Shown here piece by piece: positions 1-8,024 of a stretch of DNA of 33,923 bases; position 1 is the stretch's first letter, and every line of letters begins with the position of its first letter. The translations under genes were made by a program, and so were the position numbers. Under the pieces are notes generated by a model. It did no database searches and had not been told where the DNA came from. It was given only the letters and a program-made list of their open reading frames with translations. The stretch is from an uncultured Acetatifactor sp. (GTDB taxonomy: Bacteria > Bacillota > Clostridia > Lachnospirales > Lachnospiraceae), in assembly GCA_947625675.1 (NCBI GenBank), contig CANQPH010000033.1, positions 1 to 33,923 on the forward strand. Reading direction: 5' to 3'.

Positions 1-195
1 GTATAAATTCGTATTATTTAGAGATAGAAGAAGCAAGAAAACATTGATATATAAGGAAAAATTGAACTTGCTATATTTTCCCACGATGAAGACTTTGGAG
101 AAATAAAAAGGGCGAAGTAACAGAAAATCGCTTTGTGGAGAACTGAGCTGTCTACCTTTGTTTGGAATGCGTGGGTCTTGGATAGGGGAAATTTA

Positions 196-224
196 AAGCG
201 CAAATGCACGATGCATTTGCGCTT
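196..224 (-). terminator. Terminator of the unknown two-gene operon
   Basis: A perfect 13-bp stem (196-208 with 212-224) closes a 3-base loop. Read on the minus strand it lies 11 bases beyond the stop codon of the 235-2016 gene and is followed by TTTAAATTT. The T-run is interrupted, so termination may be incomplete, but position and strand fit. The rest of 1-195 shows no credible gene. Confidence 0.7.
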
Positions 225-234
225 GCTGATATCA

Positions 235-2016
235 TCAAATCACGTTCCGGATCTCCTCAAGGCATTCCTTTAGGATCGGGAGATTAAAATATACATTGTT
301 AATGGACGGATCATTGAAATCATTTTTCCGTTCACTGAATCGTCCGCTTAAGATCAACTCCTTGCCTTTTTGGATCGTCATGCTGTCGATTTCCTCGTAC
401 CTGGCAAAGATTTTTTCAAAAGCGTAATCAAATGCTATTCCGTATTTTGAGAACAGAAGGCCGTCTCCTCCATTCCCCAATAAAGAGGTGTCGATAAAAC
501 CGAGCGCCTCATCCTCACGGACTTTCAGAGCATATTTGGACAGGGCATTCTTTAATCTTTTTCGGTTCTTGTCATCGCCGTATCCAAAATTCCTTACCAT
601 GTACGGAACGGCAGACGAGGAACGGGGTATCAGTCTGATATATCTGTCAACAATTTCCTCGATTTTGGCATCGGACGGCTCAATATATCCTCCGTATACT
701 TCGATGATCCCTTCGACACCCTTTCGTAAAGTGCGCAAATATCTTTTGTTTTCATTGTCTTTTTCGATTACGATTTCGTTGTCTTCTGATATTTTATTTC
801 CGTTTTCGGAATACCATTGAACATTCCAGGCAAAAATCGAAACGGAATTTGACGTTTGCGTTACGGAGCGGATGGAATCGTATTCAACAAATGCAATCCT
901 CTCTTTGACAAAAAAGAAGAAGCCATCGACTGTGGTGATGAAGAAATAATGCGTATGCGCATTAAAATTATCATCCATTGCGTTGAACTTGAATGCATAA
1001 ACCAATTCGGCATTCTCTTCATAGGATTTTTTGATGCTGTTTATTAGAACGGGCAGTTGAATCACTCCGTTTGAAATATCCGCCTCTATTTCTTCTTTAA
1101 ACAGAGTATCCACGGTTACGAAGGTCATATCGGAATTTGAGCCTAAGTTTGCCATCGTGAAACCCGTTGAAAATTTGAGCAGGGCCAAATTGAGCCTTAC
1201 GAGGTCGAATTGTCGGTTGATCTCCTTTCTTTCCGCTTCCGCCGGATCGATGACCCCTTCTATTTCAAAATCTATGGCATGTACCCCTATGTTTTCTCTC
1301 GAATATTTTTGGATAAAGTAATCTACGCCTGCGATTTCCGCTTCGTATTTTACCGATTCCCGGATTTCCTTCTTGGAATTCTCGCTCAGTTCAAAATCCT
1401 TTAAATCTTCATAGATTTTGTCCGACCACTCCTGAGAATCTATGGTTCCGTCAATGGCGCACTGCTCCATGAAACACCTGTAAACAACCTTGGGAGCTTT
1501 CAGTTTGCGGATCTGATGGTTGTCCAGCGTTCCCATGGGAACCTTCTGGTTCAAGGCGCTTAAAACTCCTCTGTTGTAATCCCGTACCGCACTGGGAACG
1601 GAACCGTTCTCGTCTCTGTATTCGCCCAAAAACAAAGCCAATATTTCCGAATCCTGGGCGTCCAGCGTCTCCAAACTTGCCTGTTCTTCCAAGTTCAGCA
1701 CGCACATCCCATATAATTTTTGAATGGCCTCGCTGTTCTTGATGACGACTTCAATTACTTCATCCAGCTGTTCATGGGATTTCCTATAATTTTTGACATA
1801 GATACTCATAAAAAGCTGCTGTAGCTTCGCCAAAGAATGAACGCTCTTTACGGTAAATTTCTTCCCGTCCTGATTCAGGGTAATTGCATGAAATAAGGTC
1901 TGGTACCATTTCTCGGACTTGATCTTCTCAAAATCTTTTTCCTGTGCCGAGAAAATCCTGTTTGCAGCTTCAATCAGATCGTTTTCCGACATTTCTTCCG
2001 CATGAAACTCTATCAT
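235..2016 (-). CDS. Unknown 593-residue protein with PH-like C-terminal region
   Basis: I do not recognise this protein by name. It has no signal peptide and no clear membrane segment, so it is probably cytoplasmic. The N-terminal half is acidic and helical, and residues about 180-250 resemble a small all-helical TerB-like module only loosely. Residues about 350-440 are beta-rich and carry the run FFFF, and the last 70 residues (GFIDTSLLGNGGDGLLFS onwards) resemble bacterial PH-like domains seen at the ends of multidomain Firmicutes proteins. A ribosome site (AAAGGCGG) precedes the ATG. The gene starts 15 bases after the stop of the 2032-3513 gene, so the two are co-transcribed and probably work together. 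The domain readings are inference from sequence pattern; the coding call itself is secure. Confidence 0.85.
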   Translation of the reverse strand: MIEFHAEEMSENDLIEAANRIFSAQEKDFEKIKSEKWYQTLFHAITLNQDGKKFTVKSVHSLAKLQQLFMSIYVKNYRKSHEQLDEVIEVVIKNSEAIQKLYGMCVLNLEEQASLETLDAQDSEILALFLGEYRDENGSVPSAVRDYNRGVLSALNQKVPMGTLDNHQIRKLKAPKVVYRCFMEQCAIDGTIDSQEWSDKIYEDLKDFELSENSKKEIRESVKYEAEIAGVDYFIQKYSRENIGVHAIDFEIEGVIDPAEAERKEINRQFDLVRLNLALLKFSTGFTMANLGSNSDMTFVTVDTLFKEEIEADISNGVIQLPVLINSIKKSYEENAELVYAFKFNAMDDNFNAHTHYFFITTVDGFFFFVKERIAFVEYDSIRSVTQTSNSVSIFAWNVQWYSENGNKISEDNEIVIEKDNENKRYLRTLRKGVEGIIEVYGGYIEPSDAKIEEIVDRYIRLIPRSSSAVPYMVRNFGYGDDKNRKRLKNALSKYALKVREDEALGFIDTSLLGNGGDGLLFSKYGIAFDYAFEKIFARYEEIDSMTIQKGKELILSGRFSERKNDFNDPSINNVYFNLPILKECLEEIRNVI

Positions 2017-2031
2017 AGTGAAACCGCCTTT

Positions 2032-3513
2032 CTAAACAGTAATATGATCCATGCTCGCCGCAATGGATTTCATTTTCGCAATCTTCTTGTCCGTTTCTTC
2101 ATTTATAGCGGCCGTTTCCTTCAGCGCTTTCTTCTCCGCCACAGCTGTCGCCGCCACTTCGCCGCTTGCGACCGCCATCTCCATTCGCCCTTTTCTCGCT
2201 TCCATATATAAATCAGCGCCTACCGCAAGGGTAAAACGTCCAATGCCGACGAAATTCACTCTCAGAATAAATTTTCCCAAGAAAACCGATGGATTTCCGC
2301 CCGATTCCAGGCCCGCCCTGATTGTCGCATCGCCCAGATCGACGAGGCAGAAGGTTCCGGAAGCAATGGTCATCATTCTTACGATTGTGCGGTTGTTCAT
2401 GGGCAGAAGCTTTTTCCATTCTATTTCCGCAAGGGACTTTTGGTCCTTCATTTGGCTGATAAATCTTCTGACAAAATAGAAGGACCGCACCACGACTTCG
2501 TTTATGATGACCGGTATGGACTGCCGCTTCAACTCGTGCTTGACGGCCAATTCCGTGCGCATGTCGAACTTGCTGCTGGCGCCTTCAAATAAAGGATTAA
2601 AAATACCCAGGTCTAATTGATTGCTCCCGCTGCCAATCCCATTTTGAAAGGCTTTTCTTAGATTTTCCGCAAAAGAAGTATCCTGGAAGCATGGCAATGC
2701 GGACAGTTCCTTCAAAGTGGACATCACCGTTCCCGGAATCCCCGCCCCTTCCTTTTTTTCCTTTATGGCGGATATGTTACCGGCCATGTCGCTCATCAGA
2801 TGGCCTTTTTGGTTTTTTATGGTCTGTGCGGCGTTGAAAAACCAATTAATGATTCCCGCAAAAACTTTCCCAAAGGGCTTGTCACTGACGAAATTACCGT
2901 ATTCATTCACCGATACGGGCAGGGAGATTACTTCTCCCCCGGCCGTATGGTATTTCGCCGTTCCTGAGAACTGAACAAGAATGCTGCATATCATTCCGAC
3001 CAGCGTGGGATGGTGGCAAAAATCATCCAGGTGATGGGATGCCGCACTCACGCCGGATCCCTTAAACTTCCAGGCATTGTCCCCTGGAAGCACATATTTT
3101 TCCTCCAGAAATTCAACTGCGGAAGCCAGCCTGTCGGGGTCTCTCTTATTCCATTTGCCCGATTTGCCAACGCCTTCGCACCATGGTTTATATTGCGGAT
3201 CCTTTTGGGCAAAATTTAAAACTTTGTTATTTACTTCTATGTTTGCCTGCTTCTTGGCATTCTTAAAATTCCATTCCCCGACAAAGAAGGAGTCAATAAG
3301 ACCCGCAATGATTCCGCTGCTCACGGCAAGCGCATAATCGTAGCCATCGGCATGATTGGTCAATCGCTCAATGTCCGCATATGCCTCTTCCAGTTCCTGA
3401 AAAAAGGCCTGCTCTTCTTCGGATAGCTGATAGTCCGAATCCCGCTTTTCTGGAATGACCAATGTGTATTTTACCCTGAAATCATCGACCGAACTCTGAT
3501 AATTATATTCCAT
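2032..3513 (-). CDS. Unknown 493-residue protein with paired-histidine motif and hydrophobic segments
   Basis: First gene of a two-gene operon. Residues about 59-79 form a Gly/Ala-rich hydrophobic segment (AVSSGIIAGLIDSFFVG). They are followed by ASHHLDDFCHHPTLVG at 158-173, with the pairs H160-H161 and H167-H168, and then GHLMSDMAGN near 237-246. I remember this order of motifs (paired histidines, a Pro-Thr turn, an SI..QF segment, NW, then HLMSDxAG) from unannotated bacterial proteins, but I cannot attach a family name or function. Residues about 390-450 form further hydrophobic Gly-rich stretches, and the C-terminus is an Ala/Lys/Glu helix. The histidines could bind metal or phosphate; that is inference. 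AAGGGG lies 9 bases before the ATG, and a consensus-like promoter lies upstream. Confidence 0.85.
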   Translation of the reverse strand: MEYNYQSSVDDFRVKYTLVIPEKRDSDYQLSEEEQAFFQELEEAYADIERLTNHADGYDYALAVSSGIIAGLIDSFFVGEWNFKNAKKQANIEVNNKVLNFAQKDPQYKPWCEGVGKSGKWNKRDPDRLASAVEFLEEKYVLPGDNAWKFKGSGVSAASHHLDDFCHHPTLVGMICSILVQFSGTAKYHTAGGEVISLPVSVNEYGNFVSDKPFGKVFAGIINWFFNAAQTIKNQKGHLMSDMAGNISAIKEKKEGAGIPGTVMSTLKELSALPCFQDTSFAENLRKAFQNGIGSGSNQLDLGIFNPLFEGASSKFDMRTELAVKHELKRQSIPVIINEVVVRSFYFVRRFISQMKDQKSLAEIEWKKLLPMNNRTIVRMMTIASGTFCLVDLGDATIRAGLESGGNPSVFLGKFILRVNFVGIGRFTLAVGADLYMEARKGRMEMAVASGEVAATAVAEKKALKETAAINEETDKKIAKMKSIAASMDHITV

Positions 3514-3558
3514 GGAATCACGTCCCCTTACTAGCTTGGATCCTGCGCCAGCAGAATC

Positions 3559-3587
3559 ATTATACCATATTAATCCTATCTTGATAA
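3559..3587 (-). promoter_or_regulatory. Promoter of the unknown operon
   Basis: On the minus strand, TTATCA (3582-3587), a 17-base spacer and TATAAT (3559-3564), the last preceded by TGG, which makes an extended -10 element. It lies about 45 bases upstream of the ATG at 3513 and back-to-back with the recD2 promoter. Confidence 0.75.
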
Positions 3588-3608
3588 GACCTTGTTTTTA
3601 ACTGCTTG

Positions 3609-3637
3609 TTGAAAAAGTATTTGGGTTGAGATATACT
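3609..3637 (+). promoter_or_regulatory. Probable recD2 promoter
   Basis: TTGAAA (3609-3614), a 17-base spacer and TATACT (3632-3637), 63 bases before the GTG start. Spacing and both hexamers fit a vegetative promoter. Confidence 0.6.
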
Positions 3638-3700
3638 GGACTTGAGCATAGGATTTGACAAAAGAGCGGCTGGAAAGTTTTGGGAAAAGGAGCTGATTGC

Positions 3701-5971
3701 GTGCAGAAGATCCGCTGCGTGGTGGAGAGAATTACATATCAAAATCCGGAAAACGGGTATTCCGTGCTGAAGTGCCGGGTCAAGGGCTATAGCGAGCTGG
3801 TGCCGGTGGTGGGCAATCTGCTGGATGCCAACGTGGGCTCCGTGCTGGTGGCGGAAGGGGACTGGAAGGTGGACTCCAAGTACGGCAGGCAGTTTGTGGC
3901 GGAGAGCTGGGAGGAAACGCTTCCCGCCACGGTGTACGGGATGGAGAAATACCTGGGTTCCGGCCTGATCAAGGGAGTGGGGCCGAAGTTCGCCAAAAAG
4001 ATCGTGCAGAAATACGGCATGGACACCTTCGTGGTGATCGAGAACAACGTGGAGCTTTTGATCGAGATCGAGGGCATCGGCCGGAAGCGGGTGCAGATGA
4101 TCGCTAAATCCTGGGAGAAGCAGAAGGAGATCAAGAACGTCATGTTTTTCCTGCAGGAGCATCAGGTGTCCACGGCCCATGCCGCCAAAATATACCAGCA
4201 GTACGGGAATGACAGCATTTCCGTGATGAAGGAGAACCCTTACAGGCTGGCGGACGATATCTGGGGGATCGGCTTTCGGACTGCGGATCAGATCGCAATG
4301 AAGCTGGGTTTTGGCAAGGAATCCTATGTGAGGCTGCGCAGCGGCCTGATGTACACCCTTTCGGAGTTGTCCAACGATGGACACGTGTTTGCGGAAAAGC
4401 AGCAGCTCATCGAGAAGGCCTCGGAGCTTCTGGAGGCGTCGCCGGAGACGGTGATCATGACCATGGATGAAATGCTGAAGCAGAAAGAGCTGATCCAGGA
4501 AAAAGAAATCCTGCGCAACGACGAGGAGGGGAAGCCGGTGATCCCCATCTATCTGCCGCCTTTTTATTTTGCGGAAATCGGCGTGGCCGGGAAGTTGAAG
4601 AAGCTGGCGGCTGCGCCTGCGGCGGACCGGCTGTATACGAGACTTGAGGAAGCCAGGAGAAGAACGGGAAATCCCGCCCTGTCCGTTGACGTCCGTGCGG
4701 TCCAAGCCAAGACGGGGATGGAATATGACGAGATTCAGGCGGACGCCATCCGGCTGGCCGCCACCTCCAAGGTTCTGATCCTGACGGGGGGCCCCGGCAC
4801 GGGCAAGACCACCACGACCCACGGCATCATCTCCGCCTATCGGGCCTACGGGCTGAAAATCCTGCTGGCCGCTCCCACGGGACGGGCCGCCAAGCGGATG
4901 ACCGAGGCCACGGGCCTGGAGGCCAAGACCATCCACCGGCTCCTGGAATGCAAGCCCCCGGAGGGGTACCAGAAAAACGAGGAAAATCCCCTGGAAGGGG
5001 ATGCGCTGATCGTGGACGAATGCTCCATGATAGACGTTATCCTGATGAACTCCCTGTTAAAGGCCATTCCGCCCTCCATGAGGCTCATCCTGGTGGGGGA
5101 TATCGACCAGCTGCCGTCGGTAGGGCCTGGGAACGTCCTGCGGGACATCATAGACTCGGGGGCCTTTCCGGTCATCCGGCTGACCCGGATCTTCCGGCAG
5201 GCCCAGGCCAGCCGCATCGTCATGAACGCCCACCGGGTCAATCAGGGCAAGATGCCGGACATGGGCGGCGGCAAGGGCTCGGACTTCTTTTTCCTGGAAA
5301 ACGAGGATGGGGAGTCGGCGGCTTCCCAGGTGGTGGAGCTGGTGCGGAACGTGCTTCCCGCACGCTTTCATGTGGATCCATCTCAGATCCAGGTGCTGAC
5401 CCCCATGCAGAAGGGTGTGGTGGGAGCGACGAACCTGAACCTGGCGCTGCAGGAGGCCCTGAACCCGCCGGAGCACACCGTTTTCCTGGAGGGCAGGGGC
5501 CGGGTGACGATGCCCAAGGAGTGTCTGCGGCGGAGCGGCTTCGTATTCCGGCGGGACGACAAGGTCATGCAGATCAGGAACAACTACGACAAAGAGGTTT
5601 TTAACGGCGACATCGGCATCATCCAATCGGTGAACGAGACGGACAGGACCCTGGCGGTGGATTTCGACGGCCGGAGGGTGGAATATGACGTGTCGGAGCT
5701 GGACGAGCTGGTGCATGCCTATGCCACCACCATCCACAAGGCCCAGGGCTCGGAATATCCTGCGGTGGTCATGCCCGTTCTCATGAATCATTACGTGATG
5801 CTCCAGAGGAATCTCCTTTACACGGGAATCACCAGGGCGAAGCGGCTGCTGGTCCTGGTGGGGGCCAAAAGGGCCCTTGCCTACGCCGTGGAAAACGTGA
5901 CCGTCACCAGGCGGAACACGCTGCTAAGGGAGAGATTGTCCGGCGGAGAGCCGGCAATCAGAAGACAGTAA
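3701..5971 (+). CDS. recD2: RecD2-type ATP-dependent DNA helicase
   Basis: A superfamily 1B 5'-3' DNA helicase of the RecD2 (RecD-like, RecBC-independent) family, acting in DNA repair and replication maintenance in the cytoplasm. The N-terminal domain with helix-hairpin-helix elements (IEGIGRKRVQMI, WGIGFRTADQI) is followed by the helicase core: Walker A GGPGTGKTTTT near residue 362, Walker B VDECSMID near 437, motif III GDIDQLPSVGPGN near 466, TTIHKAQGSE near 677 and LYTGITRAK near 706. At 756 residues it is of normal length. I chose the GTG at 3701 because AGGAG (3688-3692) lies 8 bases before it; a TTG at 3680 would add seven residues but has no ribosome site. It is divergent from the unknown operon. 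The stop codon is embedded in a tandem repeat. Confidence 0.96.
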   Translation: MQKIRCVVERITYQNPENGYSVLKCRVKGYSELVPVVGNLLDANVGSVLVAEGDWKVDSKYGRQFVAESWEETLPATVYGMEKYLGSGLIKGVGPKFAKKIVQKYGMDTFVVIENNVELLIEIEGIGRKRVQMIAKSWEKQKEIKNVMFFLQEHQVSTAHAAKIYQQYGNDSISVMKENPYRLADDIWGIGFRTADQIAMKLGFGKESYVRLRSGLMYTLSELSNDGHVFAEKQQLIEKASELLEASPETVIMTMDEMLKQKELIQEKEILRNDEEGKPVIPIYLPPFYFAEIGVAGKLKKLAAAPAADRLYTRLEEARRRTGNPALSVDVRAVQAKTGMEYDEIQADAIRLAATSKVLILTGGPGTGKTTTTHGIISAYRAYGLKILLAAPTGRAAKRMTEATGLEAKTIHRLLECKPPEGYQKNEENPLEGDALIVDECSMIDVILMNSLLKAIPPSMRLILVGDIDQLPSVGPGNVLRDIIDSGAFPVIRLTRIFRQAQASRIVMNAHRVNQGKMPDMGGGKGSDFFFLENEDGESAASQVVELVRNVLPARFHVDPSQIQVLTPMQKGVVGATNLNLALQEALNPPEHTVFLEGRGRVTMPKECLRRSGFVFRRDDKVMQIRNNYDKEVFNGDIGIIQSVNETDRTLAVDFDGRRVEYDVSELDELVHAYATTIHKAQGSEYPAVVMPVLMNHYVMLQRNLLYTGITRAKRLLVLVGAKRALAYAVENVTVTRRNTLLRERLSGGEPAIRRQ

Positions 5972-6054
5972 GAAGACAATAAGAAGACAATAAGAAGACA
6001 ATAGGAAGCCATGAAGAGGCAGCAAGGAAGCCATGAAGAGGCAGCAAGCAGCAA
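5960..6054. repeat. Two abutting tandem repeats starting at the recD2 stop codon
   Basis: Four 11-base units (AGAAGACAATA, the first with G for A at the ninth base) run from 5960 to 6003. They overlap the last codons and stop of recD2. They are followed at once by two exact 22-base units (6004-6025, 6026-6047) and a 7-base partial copy to 6054. No gene lies here. Confidence 0.9.
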
Positions 6055-6074
6055 AATAATACAAATTTTGTGCA

Positions 6075-6095
6075 AGATAGTGAATTGCATTATCT
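6075..6095. promoter_or_regulatory. Candidate operator palindrome upstream of the ABC exporter genes
   Basis: A 21-base imperfect palindrome with arms AGATAnTG and CAnTATCT; eight of ten base pairs match. It covers the -35 hexamer of the promoter at 6085-6112, which is where a repressor of a drug exporter would bind. No regulator gene is adjacent. Confidence 0.45.
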
Positions 6096-6112
6096 GCGGA
6101 GGATGCTATAAT
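6085..6112 (+). promoter_or_regulatory. Promoter of the ABC exporter operon
   Basis: TTGCAT (6085-6090), a 16-base spacer and TATAAT (6107-6112), preceded by TGC as an extended -10. It lies 73 bases before the first ATG. Confidence 0.7.
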
Positions 6113-6185
6113 GGGCTGCGGACCAAAAGCAGATCTGAAATGCTTTGGAATACGATAACGGTATAAGAAGGCAGGAAAGTAAGCT

Positions 6186-8024
6186 ATGGAAACGCTAAAA
6201 TTTGGCTACCGCTTTTTTAAAAAAAGCATGCCCCTGGCAGTGATTGCCGAGTTCTTAAGCCTGTTGGGTATTTTTGCGGAGCTTCTGCTCCCTCTTCTGA
6301 CGGGACTGCTGATCGACTTCGTGATTCAAAACGGAAGGATTGAGAAGGACAGCGGAGGAATGTTTCATTTTCTCCTGGAGGGACGTTTCGGAAACGTGCA
6401 CACCATGAAGCTGTTCTGGTCCGTTGCCGTGGTCTATACGATCCTGATCGTGCTGCGGATCGTGGTCATTTATGCCAGGGATCTCATGCAGGAGCGGATC
6501 GGGCTGCGGCTGGAGACGGAGCTCCGTTACGAGACCTACGGAAAGCTGATGGAGCTGGACTCCGCAACCATTGCGGACTACAACTCCGGCGAGCTTTTGC
6601 AGATTCTGAACAATGACACCATCATGTTCAAGGAGCTGTTCGCCCACAGGATCCCCTATCTCATCGATTCTATTTTTACACTGTGCATCACTTTGGTGCT
6701 GATCACCAGCATCAATATTTCCTTTATCATCATTCCCCTGATCCTGATGCCCTTCCTGGTGCGGACGGTGCTGGATTTCAAGAAAAAAGCCCGGGCGAAT
6801 TTCAAGAACATCCGGACCCGGAGCTCCGAGATGAATCTGACCACCCAGGAAAATATCGCCGCAGTGCGGATCGTCCGCTCCTTCACCAACGAGGAACTGG
6901 AGAAGGAAAAATTCGAGGTCGCCAACCAAAATCTGCTGGAGGCCAGGCTGAGGCAGATATGGCTTTCTTCCAAGTTCGACCTGACCTTTAACTCCATCAA
7001 GCAGATCGCCTATATCGGCACGATTATCATCGGGGCACTCCTGGTGATGAACGGTTACATGACGGTGGGGTACATCTTGTCCTCTTCCACCTACGTGCTC
7101 AGGATCATGAACAACATCACCAACCTGAACAATCATATCTTCAATATGCAGCAGCAGACCATTGCGGGCCTGGAGCTGAAGAAGTTCATGGAGAAACAGA
7201 GCCAGGTGCCGGATCATCAGGAATTGAACCTGAGGAGCGACGCCCCGGACATCGAGCTGAAGGACGTGTCCATGCAGATCGACGGACAGGATATCCTGAA
7301 ACATATCAATATCAGCATTCCCTACGGCAAAAAGATCGGCATCGTGGGGGAGACGGGCTCCGGCAAGAGCGTGCTTCTGAAGGCGCTGGTGCGCACTCGG
7401 GACATCACGGGGGGCAGCATCACCATTGACGGCCACGACATCAAGGACTTCAGCCTGGAGAATCTGCGCAGGATGTATTCCTACGTGTTCCAGGACGTAT
7501 TCCTTTTTTCCAATACCATAGAATCCAACATCGCTTACAACCGGCCGGACATCGTGGAACGCATGGTAACCCAGGCGGCGACCAGGGCCCAGGCCAGCCG
7601 GTTCATCGATGCGCTGGCGGACCGCTACAAGACCATCATAGGAGAAAGGGGGCTGGGAATTTCCGGCGGGCAGAAGCAGCGTATTTCCATTGCCAGGGCG
7701 TTCCACAAGAATGCGCCGGTGTTTATCCTGGATGATTCCACCAGCGCCCTGGACGTGAACACGGAGCGGGTCCTTCTCAAGAACATAGAAGAAAACTTTA
7801 AGGAAAAGACGGTGATCATCACGGCCCATAGGTTCAGCTCCGTGGTGAATTGCGACGAGATCCTTTACATGCGGGACGGAGAGATCACGGAAAGAGGAAC
7901 CTTCCAGGAGCTGATGGCCCTGGGCGGAAGTTTTGCTCACGTGTACAATGTCCAGCAGGAGCAGCAGGCGTCGGTGGTGGACTATGACAGCCTGGCGGAG
8001 AAGGGAGGTGTGATCAATGGCTAA
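6186..8024 (+). CDS. ABC exporter subunit, half with the degenerate Walker B
   Basis: Half of a heterodimeric type IV (MDR-like) ABC exporter in the cytoplasmic membrane. The first 330 residues hold about six membrane helices. The ATPase domain has Walker A GETGSGKS near residue 387, a canonical signature (ISGGQKQ) near 491, and Walker B ending FILDDSTSALD near 512. The usual catalytic glutamate is aspartate, as in the degenerate site of heterodimers such as BmrCD, LmrCD and TM287/288. Switch histidine: TAHR. At 612 residues the length is normal. AGGAAAG precedes the ATG. The gene overlaps the next one by 8 bases, so the two are translated together. The substrate cannot be told from sequence; drugs, lipids or peptides are all possible. 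Confidence 0.95.
   Translation: METLKFGYRFFKKSMPLAVIAEFLSLLGIFAELLLPLLTGLLIDFVIQNGRIEKDSGGMFHFLLEGRFGNVHTMKLFWSVAVVYTILIVLRIVVIYARDLMQERIGLRLETELRYETYGKLMELDSATIADYNSGELLQILNNDTIMFKELFAHRIPYLIDSIFTLCITLVLITSINISFIIIPLILMPFLVRTVLDFKKKARANFKNIRTRSSEMNLTTQENIAAVRIVRSFTNEELEKEKFEVANQNLLEARLRQIWLSSKFDLTFNSIKQIAYIGTIIIGALLVMNGYMTVGYILSSSTYVLRIMNNITNLNNHIFNMQQQTIAGLELKKFMEKQSQVPDHQELNLRSDAPDIELKDVSMQIDGQDILKHINISIPYGKKIGIVGETGSGKSVLLKALVRTRDITGGSITIDGHDIKDFSLENLRRMYSYVFQDVFLFSNTIESNIAYNRPDIVERMVTQAATRAQASRFIDALADRYKTIIGERGLGISGGQKQRISIARAFHKNAPVFILDDSTSALDVNTERVLLKNIEENFKEKTVIITAHRFSSVVNCDEILYMRDGEITERGTFQELMALGGSFAHVYNVQQEQQASVVDYDSLAEKGGVING

Noticed and set aside
18..209. 63-residue open frame on the minus strand
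   Set aside because: No ribosome site, low-complexity Phe/Ser/Leu composition, and it overlaps the terminator of the 235-2016 gene.
3560..4936. Long antisense frame over recD2
   Set aside because: His/Leu/Gly-rich shadow caused by GC-rich third positions; no ribosome site; recD2 is certain on the other strand.
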